Shown here piece by piece: positions 1-11,688 of a stretch of 64,000 bases of DNA (positions are counted from its first letter, which is position 1; each line of letters starts with the position of its first letter). Origin of the DNA: Desmodus rotundus (Eukaryota > Chordata > Mammalia > Chiroptera > Phyllostomidae). The notes under the pieces were generated by a model. The model made no database searches, was not told where the DNA came from, and saw only the letters and a list, made by a program, of their open reading frames with translations. The translations under genes were made by a program, and so were the position numbers. The stretch covers positions 25,020,470-25,084,469 of the forward strand of contig NC_071394.1 in NCBI RefSeq assembly GCF_022682495.2, given 5' to 3'.

Positions 1-240
1 AGTAGAGGCAGAGTGGGAGGCAGAGAGGTAAGGAGACTTCTGCAGAAATCCAGCCTGAGCGAAGGTGGTGGTTGTGAGACAAGAGCGGAAAAGGCGGGTG
101 TGAGGGACAGCTGGACAGTGTGGGAGGCAGGATTTGATAAGAGAGGGAGACGGAATAGTCAAAGGCAACTCCAGGTTTCTGCTTGGAGCCACTGGGTGGA
201 GAGTGGGCCCTTGACTGTGAGATGCAAGGCATGTTGATGA
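1..240 (+). repeat. Ancient interspersed repeat fragment (family unnamed)
   Basis: A purine-rich block with a ccaggtttctgcttggagcc motif. It resembles a known mammalian ancient repeat and shares its style with 39820-39990. Possible but not certain. Confidence 0.35.
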
Positions 241-673
241 GAAGAAATTTATACAGCAGGAGGTGGTGGTAGGGAGGGAGAGATAAAGGCAGAGGGTGGG
301 AGAGAAAGGATATGCCGCAGGATCAGCAGAAGTCAGGAGGAGTGGCTGAGGGGGCGGGAGTGGCAGCTGTGCTTGTGGAACTTCACTCTCTCCCGCCCCT
401 CCTGCCGGCGTAGGCTTCAGTGTTGTCTGGAGGGTTGAATGATTCTCTTTGTTGCTCTGATTATCCAGGACAACATGGCAATCACAATTTCCTCTCAGGA
501 AAAGCTGTATCTCCTTAAAAATGAACATATTTCATTGACACGAAAAAAAATCGAACAGAATGAGAACTCTCTTCCTTTGAAGACAAGAATGAACAAAGTC
601 ACTGCCTGTGCTTGCTTCCGTCTCAGAGGCCCTCACCAAAGGAGACAACGGCTAGGAGATCGTGGGTCCAGGG
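241..673. other. Single-copy non-coding sequence
   Basis: A GGGA-rich stretch then mixed sequence. I see no gene, conserved motif or recognisable repeat. Confidence 0.5.
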
Positions 674-772
674 GTAAGGTGACCAACTGGTCCTGGTTGC
701 CTGGGAGTTGCGTGGTTTTAGCCCTGAAAGTGCCACATCCCACAGTCCGTCAGTGGTCACCCTCCCCGGGAA
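674..772. mobile_element. Short palindromic hAT-like MITE
   Basis: It begins aggtgaccaactggtcctgg and ends tggtcaccct, giving inverted termini of about 9 bp. The same type of unit occurs at 11689-11783. The family name is uncertain. Confidence 0.5.
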
Positions 773-944
773 TGAGACTTGGCTTCTAATCCTGATTCTA
801 TTGCTGATTGACTGAAAACTTGGGACACGGTTTTTCTGAGCAGTTTTTTCATCCTTAAAGTGAGGGAAAGAACTCTTTGTCAGTCTCTCCTGAGAGGAGC
901 TCATGTAGCTCCATGAATTTAAATATCATGTACTGCCAATGAGA

Positions 945-1700
945 TATCGTGACTTATAATAAAAATATACATTTGGTCTTTGTCAGATTCTTGGCACAGA
1001 GCTCTTAAAAGCCCTGGAATTTCCTAAGAGATGACAGCAGGTGTGAAAAGTGTTTTACATTAAGCTAATGAGGTGACATTTAGAAAGTCCCTAGGTAACC
1101 TAAGGTTGGGGGCTGGTTCCCAGGGAAACCAACCCTGTGATTAGGGGGTTAAAAGTTTCTGGTTCCACCTAATGACCTCCTAGGAGGAGACAGGGACTGG
1201 AGGTTGGGTTTAATCACTAATGGCCAATGATTTAATCCATCAAGCCCACGCAATGAAGCCTCCATAAAAAGTAGGGCTCGGAGAGCTTCCATGTTGATGA
1301 ACACGTGGGGATGTGGGGAGAGTAGTGCCCCCGAGAGGACATACAAGCTCCATGCCCTTCCCCCATACCGAGCCCGCTACATATCTTCTATCTGGCTATT
1401 TTTGAGTTACATCCTTTTATAATAAATCAGCGATCTAGTAAGGAAAATGTTTCCCTGAGCTCTGTGAGCTGCTCTAGCCAATGAATGGAACCCAAAGAGG
1501 GGGTGTTGGGAACCTCTGATCTATAACCCTTCAGTCAGAGTCAGAAGCGCACACAGAGCTTCTGTGTCTTGCAACTGGAGTCTGAAGTGGGGGTGGGGGT
1601 GGGGTGCAGTGGGGCAGTCTCGTGGGGCTGAACCCTTAACCTGTGAGACCCGGAAAGAGCTGACTTTTATCTGCCAGGCTTTGCCAGTGTCCTGAAGATT
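945..1700 (+). mobile_element. Ancient solo LTR (ERV-type), copy 1
   Basis: It shares an ordered set of segments with 21890-22530: an atttggtctt...ggcacagagct start, a gatgaaacctccataaaa-type core, and a tttataataaa...ctgagctctgtga end that holds a poly(A)-signal-like AATAAA. This is LTR architecture. No internal viral sequence flanks it, so it is a solo LTR. I could not assign the Repbase family. Confidence 0.7.
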
Positions 1701-1736
1701 TCGGGGCTGGATCACAGTTCAACAACAACAAACAAC

Positions 1737-1930
1737 CTCACGTGTACATGCTGGGCACTGTGCGAAGTGCTTTACATGTACATCCTTACTGAACCTTCCT
1801 GCCACTGTGAGGTGCCATTGGCAAACAGGAGCATGGCGAGGTTAAATGCTGCGAAGGCCACAAAGCTAGTAAGTGGTGAAGCCGGGATTCAAACCCAGGG
1901 AGTCTGATTTAAGACCCCATCACAGAGTCT
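1737..1930 (-). mobile_element. MIR SINE
   Basis: The antisense MIR core is recognisable: gctgggcactgtgcgaagtg, cacaaagctagtaagtggtg and cgggattcaaacccaggg. Confidence 0.85.
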
Positions 1931-1961
1931 TACAGACACTGATTCTGGTGACCTGCTAAGT

Positions 1962-2140
1962 CAGTGGTTCTCTACCCTGGCTGCACACTAGAGCCTCTGA
2001 GGAGTTTTGAAACATCTTGATGTCCAGGCTGCACCCTAGACCAATTAAACTGGCATCTCTGGGGCCAGGCCCCAAGCACGAATAACTTCAACAGCTCCCC
2101 AGGTGATTCCAGTGTGCAGCCTTATTGCAAACCATTGTGC
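1962..2140 (+). mobile_element. MER5A-type hAT-Charlie MITE
   Basis: It starts cagtggttctctaccctgg, has the ggctgcaccctagaccaatt centre and an agctccccaggtgattcc end segment. It is nearly full length. Confidence 0.85.
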
Positions 2141-2685
2141 TAAACAATCACAATTACTTCCAGCTGCTAATTGTCTTTAACTACAAAACAATTCTATTCC
2201 ATTTCATTCCTTTCTGCAAGCAGTGGTTGAGGCCACTGTGTGTAAGATGTGGCGCTGCCCCCGCACCGACGTGTCCCTCCTCCTTGGGGACCCAGCCAGC
2301 ACAGGCCTTCATTTCCCTACTTCATGGAGGAAAGAGTGGTCACTCTGGTAATCACTGCTTACTCACTTAGATTACTGTTACTAAATTACATAATACTTAG
2401 GTTTGTAACACATTTCAGAAAGACTCAATATTTTATTAGTATTACCTTCAAAAGGATTGTACCATTGTGGCACAATTCAAAAGACAGCTATTGCCTTTGT
2501 GGTTGCTGAGGGGAAAAAGTTAAAAGAAACAAAGGCGAGCCCTGGCAGATCTGTATCAAGGCTGCTGTCACGGGTCCTGCCATTAGCATTGACGACTTGG
2601 AAGTGCTGAAACATGGTGCTGTGAAAAGAGCTGTGAAATCACTTGCTACCCATAGCGACAGGAAGGAAATGAACATTTACAGAAC
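2141..2685. other. Single-copy non-coding sequence
   Basis: Nothing recognisable; no supported exon. Confidence 0.5.
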
Positions 2686-2689
2686 ACTT

Positions 2690-2897
2690 AGAGCATGGGT
2701 TTTTACAAACAGGCAGACCTGGTTCAAATCCCAGCTCTGCCCTTTAGTAGCTGCGTGGCCTTGGGCCTTTAAGTCTCAGTGTCCTCATCTGTACAGTGGG
2801 CCTGACAAGGCTCACCTGGCAGGACTGCTTTACTGACTAGAGACCACGTGTGAGGCACCTAGTACTGTAGCTGGCGGAGGGCCATAATTATTATTAT
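2690..2897 (+). mobile_element. MIR SINE
   Basis: Sense MIR landmarks are present: ggttcaaatcccagctctg, cctcatctgtacagtggg and a gtgaggcacctagtactgta tail. Confidence 0.88.
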
Positions 2898-2902
2898 GAC
2901 GG

Positions 2903-3060
2903 CAGGCACCATGTTATCTACATTTGATATCTCACTTAATCCTCACAACCTCCTCTCAAAAAAAAAAAAAATGCTGTTATTTCCACCGATAGGAAATGAG
3001 CCTCAGAGAGGCCCCTCTATTTGCCCAGGGCACACAGCTATTAGGGGCCGGGTTAGGGTT
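2903..3060 (-). mobile_element. MIR SINE, adjacent and inverted to the previous copy
   Basis: The antisense MIR core is seen: tcacttaatcctcacaacc, atgagcctcagagaggccc and cagggcacacagctattagg. An A13 run lies in the middle. Confidence 0.82.
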
Positions 3061-3785
3061 AGTCTCCTGCACCTGAAGCCTGTGTGCTCTGTCTGTCCTG
3101 GCTGTCTGGCTGCCGCCTCCTGTTTCATAGGCCACCCACCACTGACTTATCTAAGAACAGAAGGAAATACACTCTGGATAATGACCTACAATTAAAAAAG
3201 CAAACAAAATCTTCGGCTATCTCCCTGGCACATGGCAATGTTATGAAAAGCACTATTTGGATCAGAAAGGGCAAGAGTTACCCTTCCCCTTGTAAGTGGA
3301 GTTCTGCCTGGGAAGGCCCAGCCAAGGAACTGAGGCTGCAGAGCTCCCTGTGGCAACGAGTGTTCAGACTTAGCTTTTTGCTGGGTGATCTGCTGTCTGA
3401 TCATGGCAAAACCTTCTAATATATAGTTCCATATTCCCAAGAGAATTACGTATGCATTCCTCCTGATTCTGGCTTTATGCTCTTCTACTGGGGGGTGCGG
3501 GGGGAGGCTCTGGAAACAGTGTGAAGTAACTTAAGGAGAATTAAATATTGATGAAATAGTTCAGGAGCTCACTGCAAGGGAGACTGGGAACTATAGCCCA
3601 GCCAGGTGGACCGCCCTCCCCACCAAAAATCACCTTCTCTCACCCCATCTCACCCTGTCTTGCCAAGAACCCTCTTGACCAAACCAAAAACATACAAATC
3701 CCACTGATCTCTCCCTTCCCTTCATTTTCCACACCTGATCTATCAGCAAATGTTAATGTTTCCATTTCCAAAATGTACTCAGCAC
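3061..3785. other. Single-copy non-coding sequence
   Basis: Mixed composition with no recognisable gene or repeat. Confidence 0.5.
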
Positions 3786-3789
3786 CCGC

Positions 3790-4095
3790 CCACGTCTATC
3801 CATCTTCACAACTGTCACTAAGCCTGCTCCTCGTCACTGACATCTCTCCCCAGTGCCACTGCGGCAGCTTCCTGAATGGTCTCCCGCCAGCCCAATCGCC
3901 TGTTCACATTCTTTTCAGCGTTCGTCACCATCTTACAACATTGTCGTAATTTATGTCCCTATGTTGCGCCTATTTCCTCCACGAGGATGCCAACTCCCTG
4001 AGGGCAGGGACCAAGTCTGTTTCATTCCTCCCGTTATCCCAACTGTTGACACAATGAAGCTCCTTGAGAAATGTACATGGGGTAAATGAAAGAGG
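3790..4095 (+). mobile_element. L2 LINE 3' end
   Basis: The L2 3' segment is seen with ccaactccctgagggcaggg, accaagtctgtttcattcc and a degraded aaatgaa terminus. Confidence 0.82.
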
Positions 4096-4440
4096 GTGTC
4101 AACACATCATTTTAAATATTAAGTTATATCTGAAATTTGCCAGCTCAGAAGTTTCTCCAGAGATTGACTTCCTAGGCCAGTGGGAAAAGACTCCTGGAAA
4201 GAACATGAAAACAATACATTGGGAACAGTCTGGAGCAGGGCTTACAAACACAAAGGTCTCAGGGCTCAAGCAGGGAACAGGAACGGGGAGGCTGCCTTGT
4301 GTAAGCCACAATGACTGGGGGGAGCTCACAACCTGGAGACCCCCAGCTTCAGCTGATGCAGCTTTATCAGCTCCAGCTGACTGTATGTGAGTGGCAACAG
4401 GGCCTAAGGGTGAAAGATGCTCCAAGTTTTGAAAAGAAGA

Positions 4441-4930
4441 TGGAAAGTTTATGTATCAATTAGAATTAGGTTTAGCTATGAGTAATGAAGCAGCTTAAAT
4501 GAGGTCAAAGTGTATTTCTCTTTCTCAAAAAGATGCCTGGAGTGTGCAGTTCTGGGCTTATAGGGACTCAGTGGAATCAGGGACCCAGGCTTCTTGTAAT
4601 TTGTTTCTCAGCATGGCATGTCTTCCATTCCAAGAGTCACCTCATGGCCTAGTAGGCTGCTGTGGATCCAGCCATTGCCTTCTCATTCTAGGAAGCAGGA
4701 GGGAAAAAAGGAAAAGAGAGAGCCTGATCATTCTTTTATAAGGAGACTTCCTGGAAGCTTTCATGCCTCACTCATTTCATTTCACTGGCCAGAGCTTAAT
4801 CATGTAGCTACTCTTAGCTGCAGAGGAAGCTGAGAAGCGTACTCTTTATATTAAGTGGGCATGTGTCCAGCTAAGGAAGAAGAGGAGAATGGAGTTCCAA
4901 ACTAGGAGTCTCTGCCAGAGCAGGCTCTTT
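4441..4930 (+). repeat. Ancient interspersed repeat (family unresolved)
   Basis: The phrases gactcagtggaatcagggacc, cttcctggaagctttcat and cactggccagagcttaatca resemble a widespread old mammalian repeat that I recognise but cannot name reliably. It is non-coding. Confidence 0.45.
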
Positions 4931-6076
4931 CTGTAAATCTGTCAAGTTTTAACACCACTACAGACAAATAAAGCATGTCTGTCATCTGGTTTAGCGGAAT
5001 GGAGTTTTGGGAACCCTGCTTGCAAGAGCAAATTTAGATGGGGTTAATTTCTACAGCACGTGGTAAGCCAGTGAGTGCAGCTAGTGAGGGTCAGAGACAG
5101 GTAAAGGTTAGCAGGGCTCAGACAGGAAGGGCAAACAGTTCAGGGACCCTGGGAGGTAGGGATGAGGTAGGAGTGCTGTGGGGTGGGGGCAGCAGGAAAA
5201 GGGTGAGGATACAGTCCTCCTGCGTGTCCATGAAGTGCTTGGGGTGCTGGCAGAACAGGGAGGTCCTGGCTGCTATGGCTCCCCTTGCCTTTAGGCCTTA
5301 GCAGCAGGTGCAACTTCAATCTCCTCTGAATTGTGTAGAAGTCTTTCTTCTCTCTGACCTTCACCAAAGGTGCCCTGTCACAGGTCAGAGTCATCCCTCT
5401 GGGGGAATGAGCCACACCTAAACCCCCCAAGAGCTCACTGGCCCTTTCTAGTTACTGCCACCACCTTCTTAGACTTGGGCTCAGTGTTGTCTCAGGCTCC
5501 AGGACATTCCCCCTCCGAGTGGCTGAGTCTCCCAGCCATGCTAGGCCTTCTTGCCAGGAAAGGTACCACGTTGCTTGGTGGAAAAAGCACTGGATTTGCA
5601 GACCAAGTTCCCTCGCTTGGATTGCAGTGCCATCACTTGCTGGTTGAGGGGACCACAAATATAATACTTTTATGACTATAACTTGGTGCTAATAGTGTTC
5701 TCCTTACTTATTTGACGAAACTTTTTGGAGAATGCATGGGGTCACTTATGTGAAAGGTCTTTGCTTAAAAGAAAAAAATCTAAGCAGCTCTACATACAAA
5801 TTTAAGGTCCTAGTAAAGATTCATTGTAACTGTCCGTATGTTTGAAATTGAGAACTTTATTGACATAAATTTTGCAATAGAAAGTGTTATGCTAATAAGA
5901 AAGTAAGAATTAATTCCTATATCATATACACATGAAAATTTGTCAGATAAATTTCCGATAACATTGTTTAGCTTCTGGTCACTGTCTTGGTGAAATCCAG
6001 GTTGTTCTGCAGAGGTGCAGATCCAATATGCCCTTTATTCCCTTCTCCCCCAGGAGTGAGAAACTATTTCTTTGTA
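4931..6076. other. Single-copy non-coding sequence
   Basis: About 1.1 kb with no supported exon; it becomes AT-rich from 5640 onward. Confidence 0.5.
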
Positions 6077-6622
6077 TTGGGTTGGCCAAAAAGGTCATTT
6101 GGTTTTTCCCTAAGACGGCTCTAGTAGCGCTTAGTTGTCTTTAATTTCATTCAAAATTATTTTGTTAGATTGTATTGTGACAGCTGCCATATCAGTGTAC
6201 ATGTAAAAAAATCAAAATTGGTTAATTTTTGTGTAGCCATTTTAATATTGAAGATGGAAGAAAATATGTAACATTTTTGGCATGTTATGCTTTATTAGTT
6301 CAAGAAAGGTAGAGATGCTTTGAAATGCAATGAAAGATTTGTGCAGTGTATGGGAAGGAGCTGTGACTGATCCATCATGTCAAAAGTGGTTTGTGAAGTT
6401 TCGTGCCAGAAATTTCTCATTGGATGACGCTCCATGGCTGGGCCAACCAGTTGAAGTTGACAGCGATCAAATTGAGACATTAATGGAGAACACTCAACGT
6501 GATACCACACGGGAGATAGCCAACCTACTCAAAACATCCAAATCAATAAAGTTATTGGTGAAAATGAAAAATGTGTCTTTTGTTTTATGGAAAACACCAT
6601 ACTGACTTTTTGGCCAACCCGA
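6077..6622 (+). mobile_element. Internally deleted mariner transposon with intact TIRs
   Basis: The element begins ttgggttggccaaaaaggtc and ends with the inverted match ctttttggccaacccga. A TA dinucleotide flanks each side (6075-6076 and 6623-6624), as expected of Tc1/mariner insertion. At 546 bp it is well under the roughly 1.3 kb of a full mariner. The 5' half encodes a mariner transposase N-terminal DNA-binding region at about 6330-6530 (GAVTDPSCQKWFVKF, then PVEVDSDQIETLMEN). The catalytic DD34D region is missing and the sequence passes directly to the 3' terminal region. It is non-autonomous. Confidence 0.93.
6330..6605 (+). pseudogene. Truncated mariner transposase remnant
   Basis: An open stretch of 91 codons inside the mariner. 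It matches the N-terminal helix-turn-helix part of mariner transposases: CQKWF, the FSLDDAP-type linker, then TTREIANLLKTSKSI, the second helix-turn-helix. It then runs out of transposase homology at an internal deletion. There is no catalytic domain, so no transposase activity is expected. The ATG is not the original start; upstream sequence to about 6290 also belongs to the transposase. Confidence 0.85.
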
Positions 6623-6624
6623 TA

Positions 6625-7165
6625 AAACAGAGACACCCTCTCAAGTTGATAAATTCCGAACAGCACGCGGCAGCTAAGTGATGGAAAACAAAGCTGTAAA
6701 GAGAAGCGAGGCTTAGCCTGCAGCAACAGCAGTGACCAGGGAAGGAACCGCCCACACAGAAACACAAGCACGCCCCTGGGAGAGTGAGCCCTTGACCTCG
6801 CAGGAGCAACGCCAACCTTTGGCAGTGGGGGGCTCCCTCTAAGTAATGCCAGTGGGGACACAGGAGTCACAGGTTTTGCTTTTATGTTATTGTTATTTAA
6901 AATTTCCAAACATAAAGTTCCTGGAAAGCCCTTTCTCAAAGAATCAGAAAATGATAGAGGGTTGGGAAAACTGTAGTTTTGTGTATGGGAAAAGCCTTGT
7001 ACGGTGATTAGGAGGAAACCCAGAAGTTAAGGCAGAAGGCTGCCCTGAATATAAAAGTGAGGTTACGCTGCCGGGCCATGCAAAGCACAGCGTCTCAGTC
7101 AGTCTCCTCGTCATGAATGAAGTCCACCATCAGATTCTGGACATACAGAGGTGACCCGCCAGACT
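6625..7165. other. Single-copy non-coding sequence
   Basis: Nothing recognisable. Confidence 0.45.
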
Positions 7166-7174
7166 CCGAATCTC

Positions 7175-7240
7175 TCAGCATCCGCATGGTGCCTGACACA
7201 GGGCTGGCATTTGATGTTTTATGAATAAATAAACAATCTA
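7175..7240 (+). mobile_element. Possible L2/MIR tail fragment
   Basis: tgcctgacacagggctggca followed by atgaataaataaac is typical of an L2 3' tail. It is short and diverged. Confidence 0.45.
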
Positions 7241-7246
7241 CTGAAG

Positions 7247-7306
7247 GCAGGAAGGAGAGGAGGAAGGGAGGGAGGGAGAGAGGGAGGGAGGGAGCAAGGA
7301 AGGAAG
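7247..7306 (+). repeat. (GGGA)n/(GGAA)n purine low-complexity run
   Basis: About 60 bases consisting almost only of G and A tetranucleotides. Confidence 0.9.
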
Positions 7307-7309
7307 ACA

Positions 7310-8415
7310 CTGCCTACTTGTGTTGAAGGAATAACGGGGCTGGCAGGTAAGGAGACGCAGTATCTGGGTTGTAACCTGCTGATGCCAGTTCTCTGGACTA
7401 TGTGTACAAGCACACACCATCAGGCTGCCTGTTTCAGCTGCACATGGAGTTTATTGGTATCATTTGGTACAACGTTAGTCCTTCCTTTCCCAAGCCCATG
7501 CTACATTACTTCGGAGGAAAATACTTCCACTTTATCATGTTTAAAGAAATGCTAGAAAAATTTAATTCTATTAAAACATATTAAAACATATGGTTGGGTT
7601 GTTTTTTTTGGTTTTTTTTTTTGCTGTATCAGCTACCTGACTCCCAACACAGTGCACGTCAATCTAACGTCAGTGTGAATGCACGTCCACCAGGCACTGA
7701 CTTTCCAAAGCGATTCCTTTGCAGATGCCTAAATGGCATCATCCTGGAACTGCGCACAGAGAGGGTAAGGGAAGCCATGTGTGCAGCCAGCATGTTCTGA
7801 ATTTCTCTCCCTCTCATGACCAGTGTCCACTCTTTGACTAACAGTTGCAAATGACCTGATCAGAGAGGGCAAATACTCAAGAACACAAGCAAAGGGAACT
7901 GGAAAGCTATAAAAAACACAATGTCTGGCTGAGCCGTTGGGAGCGTCCGTGATTGGATGCACTGACCACAACTGCGGTTTTATGGCTCAGCAGCCCACGT
8001 GGATGCCAGCATGGGGTGGGGGCTTTACAGGGGAGGAATGGGTGTGACTGCATCCCAGAGACCTCCCAGAGACATGCCATGGGTGTTGGCGGGGTTAGTC
8101 TGAGCTCAGGAAACAAGAATAACAGGGAGTTTTCCTGCTTCTTGATTTCTCATATATCTGGGTTTAAAGTTGGGTGAGAGCCAACTTGTAAGGGAACATA
8201 GTACACTTTGTGATGGCGGCATTCAAAACGAGAGGATGGAAGAGCAAGCTGGCCTGAAACAGCACGCCCTAAGGTGTCCAGGAGAGCTCAGAGCTGACGC
8301 ATGACTCTCTCATCCCCGAATCCTCCGCTGCTACTTTCTCTGCATCGTAAATTGGCCTGTGGCTTTAGCTCAGCACTTCTAAGTCAGACCTACGTGCAGA
8401 TGCTGCAAAGAGGCA
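7310..8415. other. Single-copy non-coding sequence downstream of the minus-strand gene
   Basis: No repeat apart from a T-rich run at 7602-7623 and no supported exon. It may contain an extended 3'UTR if the 8442 signal is not the main one. Confidence 0.45.
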
Positions 8416-8664
8416 AACTGAACGGCTCTTTTTCAGTTTATTACCGTACGTGAGTACATGCCAATACGTTTATGTGAAAAACAGGAGGCTGAGAATGTTC
8501 CAGCAGCTCAGGCAGCTGTTGGCTGCTGGGTAAGACAGTCTCTCAAGGCACTCAGCAGCGCTCGTGAACTGCACGGGGCACCTGCTTCTTCAAGGTTCCT
8601 TGGTGGGATCCAGTATGTGAGGGGCACCAAAGACGTCCATCTGCCCTTCCAGTTAGACGCTCCG
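8416..8664 (-). other. Probable 3'UTR of the minus-strand gene
   Basis: Single-copy sequence directly downstream of the TAG stop, ending about 20 nt beyond the first AATAAA on the minus strand. The end is inferred from that signal only; a longer 3'UTR running into the repeat-free stretch down to about 7.3 kb is equally possible. Confidence 0.45.
8437..8442 (-). promoter_or_regulatory. Candidate polyadenylation signal AATAAA
   Basis: A canonical hexamer on the minus strand (TTTATT on plus), about 225 nt after the stop codon of the terminal exon. It is the first such hexamer after the stop. Use of this site is inferred. Confidence 0.45.
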
Positions 8665-8775
8665 CTAGTCGATACAGTTCTTTGTGATTCTTCGACTTCT
8701 GTCCACCTGCCGGATGCTGTCTGTAACATTAATGGTGACTTCTTTTGCAGGCATTCGCTTAGCATCTCTTTTAGC
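8665..8775 (-). CDS. Terminal coding exon of the same unidentified gene
   Basis: On the minus strand the acceptor is ...ttcaacag|GCTAAAAGAG, after a T-rich tract. The coding part is 36 codons and a TAG stop at 8667-8665. The peptide begins AKRDAKRMPAKEVTINVTD, continues SIRQVDRSRRITKN and ends CID. It is highly basic, with RSRR near the C-terminus and one Cys three residues from the end. No domain is visible in so short a tail. Phase 0 joins it cleanly to the exon ending at 20959. The codons read without a break, and the acceptor, stop and downstream AATAAA fit a live terminal exon rather than a processed copy. The gene family is not identified. The tail could be a membrane-protein cytoplasmic end or a soluble protein end; the sequence does not decide. 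Confidence 0.8.
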   Translation of the reverse strand, partial: AKRDAKRMPAKEVTINVTDSIRQVDRSRRITKNCID

Positions 8776-8944
8776 CTGTTGAAAAATTTAATGCAGTGAA
8801 TTAGTTACTAGGAGGTATTCAAAGGTCCTCACAGTTGCAGTCTCTCGAGATTGTTACACACACGTGGATGGATGCACACACGCACGGAGGCAGGAAGAAT
8901 GACCCACAAGAGCACATGTACCTGGGCTGCTTTTCATAGGCTTC

Positions 8945-9045
8945 TCTGTTGAATCTCTAATACCAAAAACCAAGCCTAGCACACAGCCTGGAGTAAGGCA
9001 TGCTCAGTAAAGCTTTGTCGAATAAGTGGGTGAATGAATGAATGA
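8945..9045 (+). mobile_element. L2 LINE 3' terminus
   Basis: cctagcacacagcctggagt, then ctcagtaaagctttgtcgaa and a terminal (TGAA)n. This is the classic L2 end. Confidence 0.85.
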
Positions 9046-9089
9046 GCTAAGGTCCATCAACGTGTAACGTGAAAGGTTTCACAGGTGGT

Positions 9090-9312
9090 TTCAGTAAAGT
9101 AGTTAAGGGTTTTTGATCTTTGGAGTCAGACAGACTTTGGTTTAAGCACTGACTATATAATACTATGGGCAAATTTTTTTTAACCTCTCCAACCTTTAGT
9201 TTTGTATTCTGTAAAATGGGGAATAATAATAATACTTTCTGCATAATGTTATTATTTAAGGATTAAATAAGGTAATGCATGTAAGGTACTTAGTGCAATC
9301 CTGTCACTGAAT
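9090..9312 (+). mobile_element. MIR SINE
   Basis: Near full-length sense MIR: gtagttaagggtttttgat, ggagtcagacagactttgg, ctgtaaaatggggaataat and gtaaggtacttagtgcaat. Confidence 0.9.
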
Positions 9313-10780
9313 AAAAATGAAAAAAAAAAGACTTAGTAAGTATAAGTAAAAAATGGAATAGAGTATCCACTCCGAAGTGAAGATACACCAAAGATAAAAT
9401 TCCAAAATTCATATTAAACCCTAAAGCATTGACTTAACTGTAGGTTCTTCAATCATATGTGTCCCACCCCCCACACTCCCTTAAGGGAAAACAGCTTTAA
9501 CTAGTGAGGGCCAATTGTGTGCCCCTTCCACTCAATGACCACATGCTTGGCGTGAGCCTGAGAGGTGCCCTGTGAGTTGCCCCCATAGTGGCTGGACAGA
9601 GACATGCCACCAACCCCCATTCCAGGAAGGGTGTGCTGCCCAGCCGCCGGGGGTGCAGTCAGCAAAGAGCCTCCAGCTGTCCCTTCAGAGTGGCTTCAGC
9701 TGCAGAGAGCCACCTCACCTGGGGCCTTGCCCTTCCCAGGGTGGCCCAATGCGGGTGGTGAATGCAGGGGTACAAAAGCTGGCTACTTGGCCCAAAGCAG
9801 ACTAGCTCCAACAGGCCATTTCCCTTCGGAGTTCTGCATGGGGTGTGGTCAGCCAAGGCTGTAGTCAGGCCTGCACTGTGGCTCAGCTTCCCCATCTGCT
9901 GGCTCCTGCTTCCAGCCCTCCCTCCCGCAGGTGGTGACAGGGCACTTTCAGTGAATATCCCACCTAATGGCATCTCAGAGTCTGCTTCCTGGGAAACACA
10001 CCCAGGCTCTGATCTGCAGGAGCAGCTCCCAGGGCTTGAGTATCTCCCTATGCTGGCTCTGAGTTTCCTGATGACAAACCCATATTTTTAATATAATACA
10101 GCCCCCGAACATAAGGCGACTCCTTCGTCTGCAGTGCATCCAAAGAAATGGTGGGCTGTCGCACCATGGAAAAAAAGAAACTGCTCTGTTGTCTTTATTA
10201 ACAGATTACAAGTAGGCTTCTCTCATGTCACACAAGCCCTGTGTAGACGCCCCTCACAGATTTCCTTTACTTGGCTGATGCATCCATCCCCCAGCTGCTG
10301 GGAGTTCGCTGCTAACTGCTCACAGCAGCACCTTTCTTTTGAGAATTGTCTTCATCTGATTGGAGTCACTTTGCCAGAGATGCCCAAGAGGTTACATCCT
10401 AATTCCTGGAGACAGCCCAATATCAATACCTGATTGTAGGGGACACAAAAGGCTGGCCCTTTTGTCTCAAGGGGTTATAAATCTAGGATGCCACTCATGC
10501 TCCGGAGTTCCCTTGGGAGCAGGCCGAGGCCCTACTACAGCTGTTCAGCTGGGCTGATGTGTTTGCTCAGCTGGGCCCCTTGCCCCACCCTGCTTCCCGC
10601 ACTCCTGACAGGTTTCACCTGAGATTCTTTCAATCGCTCACTTGTATGAGAATCCTGATGCAGGCTCTGCCTCTGAGGAAATTGGTCCAATGTAATAGTC
10701 TCTAGGTAATTTAAGGATGTTTAAAATAATTTTGAATATATGCAATTTTAGCCTTATTCATTGACTGTATGCAATAGGAT
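9313..10780. other. Single-copy intronic sequence
   Basis: About 1.5 kb with no supported exon or recognisable repeat. Confidence 0.5.
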
Positions 10781-10784
10781 TTCC

Positions 10785-10895
10785 TCTTCGTGTTCCCCCC
10801 AGTGCCTAGCACCGTCTGAGACATAGTAGGCTCTCTATTTAACTTCGGCTGAGTAAAGAGATGAATGAACACATAGCACACCGTGTCTGTCCTTG
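10785..10895 (+). mobile_element. L2 LINE 3' end
   Basis: cagtgcctagcaccgtctga, catagtaggctctctattt and gatgaatgaac. Confidence 0.82.
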
Positions 10896-11510
10896 TCCCC
10901 TTGCTGTAACAATCTGTGGTCAGTGCTAAGGCATCAGTCTGCCACTCAGCTCTTTCAAACCCGAACTGGCACCAGGGCTAGCAGCGATGTCGATGGGGTT
11001 AGCTTTCCCTGAAAGCAGAGAACTCATGAAGTCCCACAACCAATCTTGTTTCCCAAAGAAAAGTGTGGCAGTTGTGAGGCTAATTCCATCCGATTTCAGG
11101 TGCTTTGCATACAACCTCTGACTGGGGCTGGAAGAGAGACACAGAGGCCTCATTGAACTAAGCCAGGTTGATGGCGGCATCCCCCTTCAACCTGGGGGCA
11201 GCGGAGAGCCTTCCGGAATGGAAATGTAAATTTTCCAAGCTGCCTAAATGCTTTCCTTAGAGTATTGGCAAGCTTTCACAGCGGCTGTTAAAGATTATAC
11301 ACAGAAAATGTTCTGCTCTACATTTCAGTCTGTTTTTCTAAGCTTAAAAACCTGAGCAAATATTCAGCAGTTGGTTGATTCCTAATTTTGCAACCTGCCT
11401 AAGTAAAGAATCAAAGGCTATAAAATAGGCATTCCCAGAACAGCCACAGAATACGTATGGTGTGCATCTCAAGTGCAAGGGGGGCAATTTCTTAAATCTG
11501 TATAACCGGA
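10896..11510. other. Single-copy intronic sequence
   Basis: No recognisable repeat or exon. Confidence 0.45.
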
Positions 11511-11514
11511 GGAC

Positions 11515-11685
11515 AACTTGGGGGCCAGATAGACCTAGATTTGGCACAAGGCTTTGCCACCCACCTGTTTGCTGGCACAAGACCTGTTGCTTTGACTTCT
11601 GAATCTCAGTCCCCTTCCCTGAAACTGGGGCAATAATGCCTGTTTCTTGAATTGTACCGAGGTAATGAACATGTCACTTAGTATT
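11515..11685 (+). mobile_element. Diverged MIR fragment
   Basis: gaatctcagtccccttccctg followed by gaaactggggcaataatgcc matches the MIR cctcatctgtaaaatgggg segment loosely. Confidence 0.55.
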
Positions 11686-11688
11686 GAT

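Noticed and set aside
7247..7306. Regular purine repeats that could suggest an array
   Set aside because: Simple low-complexity DNA. No spaced direct repeats of CRISPR type exist anywhere in the window.
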